Assembly: GCA_021161135.1 (NCBI GenBank)
Contig: JAGHBD010000001.1
Span: 1-22,702 of the forward strand
DNA length: 22,702 bases
Direction of reading: 5' to 3'
Source of the DNA: Thermoplasmata archaeon
Lineage (GTDB): Archaea; Thermoplasmatota; E2; UBA202; JdFR-43
The notes beneath the pieces were generated by a model. The model was not told the origin of the DNA. It was given only the letters and a program-made list of their open reading frames with translations, and ran no database searches. Below, piece after piece: positions 1 through 8,034 of the stretch (position 1 is its first letter; every line of letters starts with the position of its first letter). The position numbers were made by a program, and so were the translations under genes.

Positions 1-29
1 GAACCCGGGTTCGAATCCCGGTCCGGGCA
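1..29 (+). tRNA. tRNA 3' end (partial, isotype unknown)
   Basis: The first bases form a T-arm: stem CCGGG (5-9), 7-nt loop TTCGAAT (10-16), stem CCCGG (17-21). It is followed by a 7-nt acceptor strand TCCGGGC (22-28) and a discriminator A at 29. CCA does not follow, so it would be added after transcription, as is common in archaea. The 5' part, including the anticodon, lies outside the window, so the amino acid cannot be named. The missing acceptor 5' strand should read GCCCGGA. Confidence 0.85.
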
Positions 30-90
30 CTATATCTACAGGTTTAAATCCCTCCATTCATTCATCATTTCTGTGCCCAGTCAGCACTTT

Positions 91-429
91 TTATTCGTTT
101 TCTTCTTTTAAAATTTCTTCTATTTTCTTCTTTAAATTTGGTATATGATTTTTAACAATGTCCCAAACTATGTAATAATCCACTCCAAAATATTTGTGAA
201 TCAGTTTATCCCGCATTCCTGCAATCTTTTCCATTCTATACTTGTATGCTCATTTTTAAAATCAGCTGGCAACTTTTTCACTGCCTCGCCTATAATCTCT
301 AAGCTTCTAACAAAGCTCTTTTCAATGTTTCATTTTGAGGAAATTCTCCAGATCAATATTTTCTGAATGCTTCAACAGATAATCAACTTCATCCAGTATG
401 TGGTGCAAGAACTCTTCATACTTCTTCAT
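91..429 (-). pseudogene. hepT: HEPN-domain toxin HepT (DUF86), frameshifted
   Basis: Read on the minus strand from ATG at 429, this encodes a DUF86/HepT HEPN protein, the ribonuclease-type toxin partner of MntA. The frame breaks three times. Restoring one base each near 333-336, 312-314 and 227-230, all short A or T runs, gives one continuous protein of about 112 residues. The HEPN signature is visible: RDKLIHKYFGVDYY, with the R-x4-H-x-Y catalytic motif, in the last segment. Because the three losses total three bases, the first and last segments share a frame. An in-frame ATG at 234 could still give a 47-residue C-terminal piece carrying the motif. The start overlaps the end of mntA by 14 nt, as expected for a coupled pair. 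Either real decay or homopolymer sequencing error could explain the breaks; the other genes in the window are intact, which favours decay. Confidence 0.85.
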
Positions 430-727
430 ATATTGCCTCCCTTAAAATGTATGGCTTTAAATGCCTATTTATAGATTCTGGAGTAAGAATATCAACCTCT
501 CTTCCAAATAATTTTTCGAATAAAAAAACAGTATTTATGAAGTTATCAAAATTTTTCCTTCCCTCTTCAAATTCGATGATTATGTCGATATCGCTGCTTT
601 TATTTTGCTCTCCTCTTACAAATGATCCAAATAGTCCGACTCTTTTTACTCCATATTTTCTCAATTCTTTTCTATGCTGTCTTATGATATCGAATATTTT
701 TTCCTTATCAAGATATTTTGCTTCCAC
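416..727 (-). CDS. mntA: MntA-family minimal nucleotidyltransferase (antitoxin)
   Basis: A 103-residue minimal nucleotidyltransferase of the polymerase-beta superfamily. The signature GSFVRG...SSDIDIIIEF is present, with the GS motif and the paired metal-binding aspartates. In characterised HepT/MntA systems the enzyme adds AMP groups to the HEPN toxin and so neutralises it. Here the adjoining hepT is broken, so the gene may be an orphan antitoxin. The start is GTG at 727. A TATA-like box (about 747-758, minus strand) lies about 25 nt upstream, fitting a leaderless transcript. The length is normal for the family. The role in neutralisation is inferred from the family; the fold assignment is firm. 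Confidence 0.9.
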   Translation of the reverse strand: MEAKYLDKEKIFDIIRQHRKELRKYGVKRVGLFGSFVRGEQNKSSDIDIIIEFEEGRKNFDNFINTVFLFEKLFGREVDILTPESINRHLKPYILREAIYEEV

Positions 728-746
728 GCCTTTTTATTTTATCCTC

Positions 747-758
747 GTTTTTAAATGT
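747..758 (-). promoter_or_regulatory. TATA-like box of mntA
   Basis: Minus-strand ACATTTAAAAAC, centred about 25 nt upstream of the GTG start of mntA. This is the spacing expected if transcription begins at or next to the start codon. It is a match by eye to the archaeal TATA consensus. Confidence 0.45.
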
Positions 759-793
759 GTCGAAAACCCAAATTCAAGGTTTTTTCTTGTTTT

Positions 794-1744
794 TCAGCAA
801 TCCTTTTCAAAATTCACGTGTGGGTTGCGGGGCAGGAGAGCCATTAGCAGAGCATCTTTCGTAATATGTTTTCTATCGATGCGTCGCGAGAAATACCATA
901 CTGCCCCCTTCTTCCTTTCTTCCTCGCTTTTGAAGGGCATTATCTCTTTCATTTCTTTTCCTTTCATCAGTTCTTTTACAATCCATGAAGGGCATTGAAA
1001 GGCAGGGCTTTTTCCATATGTTATATATCCAACGCTATCCGCTATAGCCACATACTGCTCAACAAAATAAATGCCATTTTCTTTAGTCACTCCCGCCTCT
1101 ATCCCCACACCATAGTCTGCATTTTTTACTGCTTCCTTTGCCCTTTTTACTGCCCCCTGAAGAATTTCATTGCCAAATGGCTGCTTTTTTGTTTCAATAG
1201 CAATGCTTTCATATTCCACACCTAAATAGCCAAATATATCGTTAAAAACCTCTTTGGTGGCATCAATTTTAACCTCATTTTCTGATGCTATGCAAACGAG
1301 GAGAGGCTTTGTTCTTTTCCTGCCTTTTATTATACCTGCTTTTATTCTGCTCGTGGCAATAGGAATGCCATCCTCAGCAAGCACATATGGAATGGATACT
1401 ATTTTGAGTTCTTTCAGCCCTTTTTTTCTCCTCGCCTCATTTATTTCCTCTGCAACCTTTCTCGTTTCAGGAGAGACAACGATAGCATCAAAATTTTCTT
1501 CAGTAGCTGTGCCATAGATGCTATGCAACGCCTCTATTTTGGCCTTCCAGCCATGAAGAGATAAAAAATTTTCAAGTTGCTGCCTCCTTTCTTCATAGCT
1601 CTTTGCTTTTTTTCCCAGTTTTTTTACGAGCTCATCTGAAGAAAGCCCAATTACAACTTCTTTTCCAATTTCAAATGCCTTCGCCAATAACTTTTCATGT
1701 CCTTCATGGATTATATCAAAAGTTCCCCCTACACACACTCTCAT
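794..1744 (-). CDS. coaD: Phosphopantetheine adenylyltransferase fused to DUF84 inosine/xanthosine triphosphatase
   Basis: A two-domain protein of 316 residues. Residues 1-146 are an archaeal phosphopantetheine adenylyltransferase: GGTFDIIHEGH at 6-16 is the nucleotidyl-transfer motif, and IATSRIK at 129-135 is the C-terminal nucleotide-binding motif. This enzyme joins ATP and 4'-phosphopantetheine to make dephospho-CoA. From about residue 147 a DUF84/YjjX-type domain follows (SENEVKIDATKEVF, then YGVGIEAGV at 211-219, then an SR...R...K.ALLMALLPR end). That family hydrolyses non-canonical purine triphosphates such as ITP and XTP. Archaeal CoaD alone is about 150-160 residues, so this is a true fusion, not a long variant. 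Its ATG overlaps the hutH stop as ATGA (1741-1744), so translation is probably coupled. It is the last gene of the hut unit. Pantoate kinase and coaBC lie elsewhere in the window. Confidence 0.9.
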   Translation of the reverse strand: MRVCVGGTFDIIHEGHEKLLAKAFEIGKEVVIGLSSDELVKKLGKKAKSYEERRQQLENFLSLHGWKAKIEALHSIYGTATEENFDAIVVSPETRKVAEEINEARRKKGLKELKIVSIPYVLAEDGIPIATSRIKAGIIKGRKRTKPLLVCIASENEVKIDATKEVFNDIFGYLGVEYESIAIETKKQPFGNEILQGAVKRAKEAVKNADYGVGIEAGVTKENGIYFVEQYVAIADSVGYITYGKSPAFQCPSWIVKELMKGKEMKEIMPFKSEEERKKGAVWYFSRRIDRKHITKDALLMALLPRNPHVNFEKDC

Positions 1745-3252
1745 TCTATCTTTCCCACAACTCTCTCCACTTCATTCAAAATTTCTCTGTTTCTTATAAG
1801 CTCTGCAACCTTTTTTATATCTTCACTCATCGCTCTATCCCTTTCCAATGCCGCCACATATCGCCTTATCGTTTTATATGCTGCCATGCTTGCTGAAGAA
1901 GGTGAAATATCGAAAAATTCAAGAGCTTGTGAGGCGACGATAAATTCGATTGCCACAACATTCGTTGCATTTTCAATTATCTGCATACATTTTCTTGCCG
2001 CCACACTACCCATCGATTGATAATCTTCCTGATTGGCTGACGTAGGTATGGAATCAACACTTGCTGGATAAGCCAGGCTTTTATTCTCACTCACTAAAGA
2101 GGCGGCAACATATTGCAGAATCATAAGCCCGGAATTCAAACCTGGCTCTGGGGCAAGAAATGGTGGCAGGCTGGAGAGTTTTTCATCGAGCATGCGGAAA
2201 ATTCTTCTCTCGGAAAAGCTTGATAATTTCGTTACCACAATATTCATCAAATCTATTGCTATTGCCACTGGCTCTCCATGAAAATTCCCTCCGGATATAA
2301 CTTCATTGTCAAAAACCAGTGGATTATCCGTTGCAGAATTTATTTCTATAGCCAGAATATTCTCAACAAAATTCAGTGCTTCGTAAAATGCACCAAAAAC
2401 CTGGGGCATGCACCGCAAACTGTAGGCATCTTGCACCTTAGAACAGTTTTTATGCGAAGCTATTATATTGCTGCCCCGTGTAAGTTTCCAGAGATTTCTT
2501 GCCGCCTTTATTTGCCCTTTATAGGGGCGGGCCTCTGCAATTTCTTGCCGAAACGCCTGATCCGTGCCCATCAAAGCTTCCAAGCTCATCACTCCAGCAA
2601 TCTGTGCATGTTTCAGCAAATTCATGGCATCATACCATGCTAAAGAAGCGATGGCAGCCATAAACTGCGTACCATTTATTAAGGCAATTCCCTCCTTTGC
2701 TTCAAGCTTGAGTGGTTCGATATTTAATCTTTCAAGCACTTCCTTTGCTTCCATTTCCCTCTCATCATGAAATGCTTTTCCTTCTCCCATTAAGGCAAGC
2801 GTTATATGGGCGAGAGGCACAAGATCTCCGCTTGCCCCCACAGAGCCCTGAGAGGGAACGAGAGGATAAAAGCCTTTGTTCAGTGCTTCAGCAATTTTTT
2901 CAAGCACTTCATATCTTACTCCCGAAAATCCTTTAGCAAGAGAATTCAAACGCAAAAGCATTATAGCCCTCGTTACCTCCTCTGGCAAAGCCTCGCCAAC
3001 CCCGCATGAATGACTTCTTATAAGATTCTCTTGCAGCTCATTTATCTTTTCATTACTTATCCTAACATTAGCAAGTTCCCCAAAGCCAGTATTTACTCCA
3101 TAAACTGGTTTTCCTTCTGCAATGATTTTCTCCACTGTCTCCCTGCTTTTCTCCACTTTCTGCCTTACATTCTGTGCAATCTCTACTTTTTCACCATATC
3201 TTGCAACTTTAACTACATCCTCTATGGAAAGATGCTCACCATCAACAATCAT
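1741..3252 (-). CDS. hutH: Histidine ammonia-lyase
   Basis: This enzyme removes ammonia from L-histidine to give urocanate, the first step of histidine degradation in the cytoplasm. The 503-residue length is typical. The Ala-Ser-Gly triad that cyclises into the MIO cofactor is at 140-142, within GSVGASGDLVPLAH. YGVNTGFG at 51-58 carries the catalytic tyrosine, and SHSCGVG around 80-86 holds the conserved histidine. Aromatic amino acid lyases share this fold, but the presence of hutU in the same operon makes histidine the clear substrate. The start codon ATG at 3252 is preceded by the SD sequence GGAGG, which overlaps the stop of the TPR gene. The 3' end overlaps the coaD fusion gene. Confidence 0.96.
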   Translation of the reverse strand: MIVDGEHLSIEDVVKVARYGEKVEIAQNVRQKVEKSRETVEKIIAEGKPVYGVNTGFGELANVRISNEKINELQENLIRSHSCGVGEALPEEVTRAIMLLRLNSLAKGFSGVRYEVLEKIAEALNKGFYPLVPSQGSVGASGDLVPLAHITLALMGEGKAFHDEREMEAKEVLERLNIEPLKLEAKEGIALINGTQFMAAIASLAWYDAMNLLKHAQIAGVMSLEALMGTDQAFRQEIAEARPYKGQIKAARNLWKLTRGSNIIASHKNCSKVQDAYSLRCMPQVFGAFYEALNFVENILAIEINSATDNPLVFDNEVISGGNFHGEPVAIAIDLMNIVVTKLSSFSERRIFRMLDEKLSSLPPFLAPEPGLNSGLMILQYVAASLVSENKSLAYPASVDSIPTSANQEDYQSMGSVAARKCMQIIENATNVVAIEFIVASQALEFFDISPSSASMAAYKTIRRYVAALERDRAMSEDIKKVAELIRNREILNEVERVVGKIE

Positions 3253-3254
3253 GG

Positions 3255-4604
3255 CTATCCTCCAAGAGTTGCCATTAGATGCTCTAATTCTCTTCTCAAA
3301 TCTTCATCATCCGTTATTTCTATCGCTTCTTTGCATGCATCTAATGCCTTGCTTCCCTCTCCTCTCTGGAGGTAGCATTTTATTAAGCCAATATACGCAT
3401 TTACGTTTTTCCTCTCTTTGAGCGACGATTCATATGCTTCCATTGCTTCATCAACATTACCTTCTGCAAGTAGAATATTGCCTCTCATATATTTCAATAT
3501 GCTATCGCCTCCAAAATTTATTTCAGCTTTCTTTAGATATTTCCATGCCTTATCATACTTTTCCGCATCAATATAAATCTCTATAATCCTCACATACGAA
3601 TCTCTGGAAGGAAAGGCATCTAAGAATCTTATAAACTCCTTCTCCTCATCTTCTCCTTTCATTAACAGCAGCAAACCGTATATGAGATGATATTGAGGCA
3701 TGTTATACATTCTTATTGCCTTTCTTGCCACCTCTTCTGCCTTCTCCATTTTCCCGAGATTAAGGAAACTCTGTATGAGATAGTCCATCACCTCTGGCTC
3801 ATCTGCCTTCTGGAGAAGAATGTCCAGATATTTCTCCGCCTTTTCAGCATCTCTTTCCATATAAATGTTGGCAAGAAGAATATATGAATGGAGCTTATCT
3901 GGATGTTTCTCATTGTATTCCTGTAGTATAGCCTCTGCCTCCTCCTCTTTCTTCCTTAGTATCAGGGAAAAGGCAAGATAGATGTAGCCATCCTCCTCGC
4001 CCATTTCAATCGCCTTTTTCGCTTCTTTCTCTGCTTCTTCAAGTTTGCCAATCATTGTGAGGATTCGGGCATAAAGGGCATGGAGATAGCCAATATCATG
4101 TTCTTTTAAAAGCTCTGAGAGGAATTCTTTTTCTTCAGCAAATTTTCCTTCCTCCTCATATATATCGCATATGTTGGCGACTGCCACATCCAAGTCGCCA
4201 CGCCTCACAGCTTCCATGAAAAATTCCATTGCCTCATCATTTTTCCCTTCTCGCCTCTTGCATATTCCCAAGCCAGCATACACCTCTGCATCCCCCTCGC
4301 CTCTTTCAATCAAATCCATGTATATGCTTCCTGCTTTTTCGAAATCATTCATTGCAAGATATTCGCGGGCACATATCATTTTTATTTCTCTGCTATCCTC
4401 TTTTGCAAGCTCCTCCAGAAACTCTTCATATATGCCTGGATGCATATCTCGCATTGAATGCATCGCTTCCTTTTGCTGCCTCGCCATTTCATCAAGCATT
4501 TCTTTTTCCTGCCTCGCTATCTCCTCTGGATGCATCTGAAGCATGTGCGCTTCTATATCATTTACTCTTGCCCCACATATAGGGCATACATAATTTTCTT
4601 CCAT
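3255..4604 (-). CDS. Zinc-finger TPR-repeat protein
   Basis: A 449-residue protein lying between hutU and hutH. The N-terminus has a single C2H2-like zinc finger: C7-x2-C10 and H20-x4-H25 (YVCPICGARV...HMLQMH). A charged helical linker (about 28-75) follows, then tandem 34-residue-type helical repeats to the C-terminus, with TPR-like patterns such as A.....Y..LI..G and A..AY..SLKE. There is no signal peptide or membrane segment. TPR arrays usually bind other proteins. The finger could bind nucleic acid or a partner. Spacing is 4 nt from hutU and 2 nt to hutH, so it is almost certainly co-transcribed with them. A role in histidine degradation (regulator or scaffold) is inference from position only; I do not recognise it as a named family. 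Confidence 0.85.
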   Translation of the reverse strand: MEENYVCPICGARVNDIEAHMLQMHPEEIARQEKEMLDEMARQQKEAMHSMRDMHPGIYEEFLEELAKEDSREIKMICAREYLAMNDFEKAGSIYMDLIERGEGDAEVYAGLGICKRREGKNDEAMEFFMEAVRRGDLDVAVANICDIYEEEGKFAEEKEFLSELLKEHDIGYLHALYARILTMIGKLEEAEKEAKKAIEMGEEDGYIYLAFSLILRKKEEEAEAILQEYNEKHPDKLHSYILLANIYMERDAEKAEKYLDILLQKADEPEVMDYLIQSFLNLGKMEKAEEVARKAIRMYNMPQYHLIYGLLLLMKGEDEEKEFIRFLDAFPSRDSYVRIIEIYIDAEKYDKAWKYLKKAEINFGGDSILKYMRGNILLAEGNVDEAMEAYESSLKERKNVNAYIGLIKCYLQRGEGSKALDACKEAIEITDDEDLRRELEHLMATLGG

Positions 4605-4608
4605 TATA

Positions 4609-6252
4609 TCATCTCAACATTGGCATTTTTATGCCAAACTTTTTGGCGTTTTTTATTGCCTCCTCATAGCCAGCATCGGCATGCCTTACTATACCCAAGC
4701 CTGGATCTGTGCGGAAAACTCTTTTTATACGTTCATCCGCCTCCTTTGTTCCGTCGCATATTACAACCATTCCAGCATGCGTTGATAGACCAATACCCAC
4801 ACCTCCTCCATTGTGTATTGCAACATTATCTGCCCCCGCAGCAGTGTTCAGCAAGGCATTGAGCAATGGCCAGTCCGCTATAGCATCGCTTCCGTCCTTC
4901 ATCTTTTCCGTCTCTCTATTCGGGGAGGCAACACTTCCCGCATCGAGATGGTCACGGGTTATAGCAATGGGCCCTATAACTTCCTCCCTCACAAGCCTGT
5001 TTATTTCAAGAGCAAATTTATCCCTCTCACCATATCCAAGCCAGCAGACGCGAGCTGGTAATCCCTCCCATGGAAGATGCTCCTCCGCCTTTTTAATCCA
5101 GTTTGTGAGAATTTTGTTTTCAGGAAACATTTTCATTACAAGCTCATCCGTAATAAGAATATCATTTGGCTCACCAGTTAAGGCAATCCATCTGAATGGT
5201 CCACGCCCTTCACAAAACATCGGACGTATGTAGGCGAGTACAAAGCCAGGATAGTCGAAAGCATTTTTCACACCTGCCTCATAAGCCTGCCCGCGCAAAT
5301 TATTGCCATAATCAAATACAACAGCCCCATTTTTCTGGAATTCAAGCATAGCCTTGCAATGCTGAGCCATTGATTTCATTGAAAGCTCAATATATTTCTT
5401 CGGGTTCTCCTTTCTTAACTCAAATGCTTCATGAAGGTTATCTCCATAATAGCCAGCCGGAACATAACCATTTAATGCATCGTGAGCGGATGTTTGATCT
5501 GTCACAACATCAGGCGTGATGCCGCGCTTCACAAGCTCCGGATGCACATCTGCGCAATTACCAAGTAGAGCTACGGAAACAGCCTCTCCCTCTTCCTTCG
5601 CATTCTTAACTATCTCCAGCGCCTCATCCAAATCATCTGTTTTCTCATCGCAATATCCCGCCTTTATTCTCCTGTCAATTCTGCTTTCATCACATTCTAC
5701 AACTAAAGCGGCGCCGCCATTCATTTTTATGGCAAGCGGCTGCGCCCCTCCCATGCCGCCTAGCCCTCCTGTAAGCACAAATTTGCCTTTTAGTGTGCCG
5801 TCGAAATGCTTTCTGGCGCAGGCGGCAAATGTTTCATATGTGCCCTGTATTATGCCCTGCGTGCCTATATAACACCATGAGCCAGCAGTCATCTGGCCGT
5901 ACATTATTAAGCCCAAGTCTTCGAGTTCGTAAAATTTTTCCCATGTGCTCCACTTTGGCACAAGATTTGAATTTGCCATAAGCACAATGGGGCTTTCCTT
6001 CCTTGTTTTAAAAACCGCCACTGGCTTGCCAGATTGAATGAGCATCGTTTCATCTTCTTCCAGTTCTTTTAATGTTTCGACAATTTTATGATAGCATTCC
6101 CAGTTCCTCGCTGCTTTACCAGAACCTCCATATACGATAAGCTCTTCAGGCTTTTCAGCATTTTCGAGATTATTTTCAAGCATTCTCAAAATTCCTTCCT
6201 GTCTCCATCCTTTGCAACGCAAACTTTTGCCGCGAGCCGCCTTAATCTGCAT
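4609..6252 (-). CDS. hutU: Urocanate hydratase
   Basis: This enzyme adds water to urocanate to give 4-imidazolone-5-propionate, the second step of histidine degradation, using tightly bound NAD+ as an electrophile. With ATG at 6252 it is 547 residues, normal for the family. The N-terminus ([16 protein letters not shown]) matches the usual start. [14 protein letters not shown] at 161-174 is the glycine-rich NAD region. [20 protein letters not shown] follows at about 250-269, and [11 protein letters not shown] holds the conserved cysteine near 347. The reading frame extends three codons upstream through TTG codons, but ATG at 6252 fits the family and a TATA-like box about 24 nt upstream. It is first in the hutU / TPR / hutH / coaD unit; imidazolonepropionase and later enzymes are not in the window. 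Confidence 0.96.
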   Translation of the reverse strand: MQIKAARGKSLRCKGWRQEGILRMLENNLENAEKPEELIVYGGSGKAARNWECYHKIVETLKELEEDETMLIQSGKPVAVFKTRKESPIVLMANSNLVPKWSTWEKFYELEDLGLIMYGQMTAGSWCYIGTQGIIQGTYETFAACARKHFDGTLKGKFVLTGGLGGMGGAQPLAIKMNGGAALVVECDESRIDRRIKAGYCDEKTDDLDEALEIVKNAKEEGEAVSVALLGNCADVHPELVKRGITPDVVTDQTSAHDALNGYVPAGYYGDNLHEAFELRKENPKKYIELSMKSMAQHCKAMLEFQKNGAVVFDYGNNLRGQAYEAGVKNAFDYPGFVLAYIRPMFCEGRGPFRWIALTGEPNDILITDELVMKMFPENKILTNWIKKAEEHLPWEGLPARVCWLGYGERDKFALEINRLVREEVIGPIAITRDHLDAGSVASPNRETEKMKDGSDAIADWPLLNALLNTAAGADNVAIHNGGGVGIGLSTHAGMVVICDGTKEADERIKRVFRTDPGLGIVRHADAGYEEAIKNAKKFGIKMPMLR

Positions 6253-6269
6253 GAACAACAAAATATCAT

Positions 6270-6281
6270 GAGGATAAAAAG
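6270..6281 (-). promoter_or_regulatory. TATA-like box of hutU operon
   Basis: Minus-strand CTTTTTATCC is centred about 24 nt before the hutU ATG. A second AT-rich candidate, TTTTTATACA at about 6284-6293, lies a little further upstream. Either could drive the operon; the nearer one implies a leaderless mRNA. Confidence 0.45.
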
Positions 6282-6301
6282 GTTTGTATAAAAATTTGCA
6301 G

Positions 6302-6313
6302 ATAAAATTATAT
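6302..6313 (+). promoter_or_regulatory. TATA-like box of UPF0282 gene
   Basis: Plus-strand ATAAAATTATAT, centred about 27 nt before the ATG at 6335. It shares an intergenic region of about 80 bp with the divergent hutU promoter. Confidence 0.45.
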
Positions 6314-6334
6314 CATCATGCAAATATTAAATTC

Positions 6335-7183
6335 ATGAAGGTGCTGCCGTTATTTTCTGATTCCCTTGGCGTAAGATCTATGGCGACGATAGTTGAGTTG
6401 AATGAAGAAAAAATTTTTATCGATGCCTCCGCTGCTTTGGGGCCATCTCGCTATGGATTGCCGCCGCATCGCCTCGAAATAGAGGCATTGCAGAATGCGA
6501 AGCGGAAGATAGCGGAGCTGGCGAAAGATTGCAATTATCATGTCATAACCCATTATCATTATGACCATCATGACCCAGATGAGAGTTTTTATATTGGCAG
6601 GAAAATTTTTGCAAAAAGGATAGACAGCTATATAAACAAGAGTCAGCAGGAGAGAGGAGCATATTTTAAGGAAGTTTTTGAGGACAAAGCAGAGATAATA
6701 TACTGTGATGGTGAGGAGTATGAGATTGATGCCCATAAAATCAAATTTTCCCCTCCATTTCCTCATGGACCGCATGGAATAAGGCTTGGATATGTTATAA
6801 TGGTGAGTATAGAAAATAAGGAGAAAATGCTCTTTGCCTCAGATGTTCAGGGGCCAGTGTATGAAAAAGCAAAGGATTATATAATTGAGGAGATGCCAGA
6901 CTTGCTCATAATGGATGGTCCGCCCTCATATTTCCTCGGCTGGCGTTTTTCGCAGGAGAATCTGGAAAAGGCAGAGAAAAATCTGATGGAAATCATGGAA
7001 AAAACTGATTGTATGCTCATCCTTGACCATCATTTGCTTAGGGATATAAAATACAAAGAGAGGATGAAAAACCTCTATGAGCAATATGGCGATAGAATAA
7101 AGACATTTGCAGAGTGGAATGGAATGGAAAATAACATGCTTGAGGCAAGAAGGAATGAGTTATGGAGAGAATATGGGGAATAA
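6335..7183 (+). CDS. UPF0282 metallo-beta-lactamase-fold protein
   Basis: A 282-residue archaeal metallo-hydrolase of the UPF0282 group. The N-terminal SDSLGVRSMA, the metal-binding HYHYDHH motif (H-x-H-x-D-H-H), SDVQGP and the C-terminal LDHHLLRD are all present, so the dinuclear metal site looks complete. The substrate is not known for this family. The frame is open upstream to a TTG at 6284, but ATG at 6335 matches the family start and sits about 27 nt after a TATA-like box. It is divergent from hutU and is followed by the zinc-ribbon membrane protein 52 nt downstream. Confidence 0.87.
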   Translation: MKVLPLFSDSLGVRSMATIVELNEEKIFIDASAALGPSRYGLPPHRLEIEALQNAKRKIAELAKDCNYHVITHYHYDHHDPDESFYIGRKIFAKRIDSYINKSQQERGAYFKEVFEDKAEIIYCDGEEYEIDAHKIKFSPPFPHGPHGIRLGYVIMVSIENKEKMLFASDVQGPVYEKAKDYIIEEMPDLLIMDGPPSYFLGWRFSQENLEKAEKNLMEIMEKTDCMLILDHHLLRDIKYKERMKNLYEQYGDRIKTFAEWNGMENNMLEARRNELWREYGE

Positions 7184-7235
7184 ATGATTTTCATGGAGCG
7201 GAATGTTCTTAAACGTTGAGCCATTAATTTTTCTA

Positions 7236-8027
7236 ATGCAGGGTAGGACAAAATGCCCATACTGTGGCAAAAACGTCGTTGTGGAAGTGCCTGATGGGGC
7301 AAGTGGAATACAGAAGGCAAAATGCCCAAATTGCGGAATGATAATGAAAGTAGATGTAAGAGAAAGAGAGGATATTGAAGAAAGCCCTCTTCACCCACTG
7401 GTTAAAAGAAAACCAACAAAAATGCCGGTTATTGCAGGCATACTTCTTATAGTTGCAGCATTGCTCGGCATCTCAATGGGTGCCGCCCTCCTGCTTTCGG
7501 AAAATGAGGCGCTGCATGGAAGTGGAATGTATGAGGGGATGGTGACAGATGGCGAGGGCAAACCGCTGGAAGGAGCGGAGATATATGTTATGGAGGGCAA
7601 AGACATCGAAAAGGTGGCTGAAACAGATGAAAATGGATATTTCCACATTGAAAACCTCTCTGCAGGGAAGCACAGGATAATGGTGAAAAAGGAAGGCTAT
7701 GTTACAAAGAATGTAACCATTGGAGTATTTCCTTTCAAGAGTTTTTTGAAGGAAAAAATAGTGCTAAACAGTGGCGAGGGATGGGAGAATAAAAAAGCTC
7801 TCTCTGCATGGGTTTTTGATATACTACCTGTATTTTCTGCAGCCATAATTATTCTATCGATCCCTCCTCTTATTGGAGGAATATTTGCTCTGATGAAAAA
7901 ATTTGAGATTGTTGCTATAATTGGCGCTATTTTTGGCATTTTTTCAATCGGCTTTATCATAGGAAGCATACTGAGTATAGTCGCCCTAATACTTCTCTTA
8001 CTCTCAAAAGAGGACTTCAGGGCATGA
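7236..8027 (+). CDS. Membrane protein with zinc ribbon and carboxypeptidase-regulatory-like domain
   Basis: A 263-residue protein from ATG at 7236 (an earlier ATG at 7203 would precede the zinc ribbon). It starts with a zinc ribbon: CPYC at 7-10 and CPNC at 30-33. A first membrane helix follows at about 63-88. A carboxypeptidase-regulatory-like beta domain comes next (about 98-165: GMVTDGEGKPLEGAEIYV, TDENGYFHIENLSAGKHRI, VKKEGYVTK). Two or three hydrophobic helices fill the C-terminus. The beta domain probably faces outside and the zinc ribbon the cytoplasm; that topology is inferred from order. Function is unknown. It lies 7 nt before coaBC and may share its transcript. TTCTTAAACG at 7206-7215 is a weak TATA-like candidate. 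Confidence 0.8.
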   Translation: MQGRTKCPYCGKNVVVEVPDGASGIQKAKCPNCGMIMKVDVREREDIEESPLHPLVKRKPTKMPVIAGILLIVAALLGISMGAALLLSENEALHGSGMYEGMVTDGEGKPLEGAEIYVMEGKDIEKVAETDENGYFHIENLSAGKHRIMVKKEGYVTKNVTIGVFPFKSFLKEKIVLNSGEGWENKKALSAWVFDILPVFSAAIIILSIPPLIGGIFALMKKFEIVAIIGAIFGIFSIGFIIGSILSIVALILLLLSKEDFRA

Positions 8028-8034
8028 TTTATTA

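Noticed and set aside
1..430. Mobile element integrated at the tRNA
   Set aside because: A tRNA edge next to a decayed toxin gene suggests integration, but no integrase, direct repeat of the tRNA 3' end or terminal repeats were found by eye.
447..998. Plus-strand ORF of 183 codons over the mntA and coaD genes
   Set aside because: Its protein is low-complexity Phe/Ser-rich, typical of antisense reading of AT-rich coding DNA; the minus-strand frames have clear domains.
4709..5233. Plus-strand ORF of 174 codons inside hutU
   Set aside because: It is antisense to a fully conserved urocanase, with no start signal or domain.
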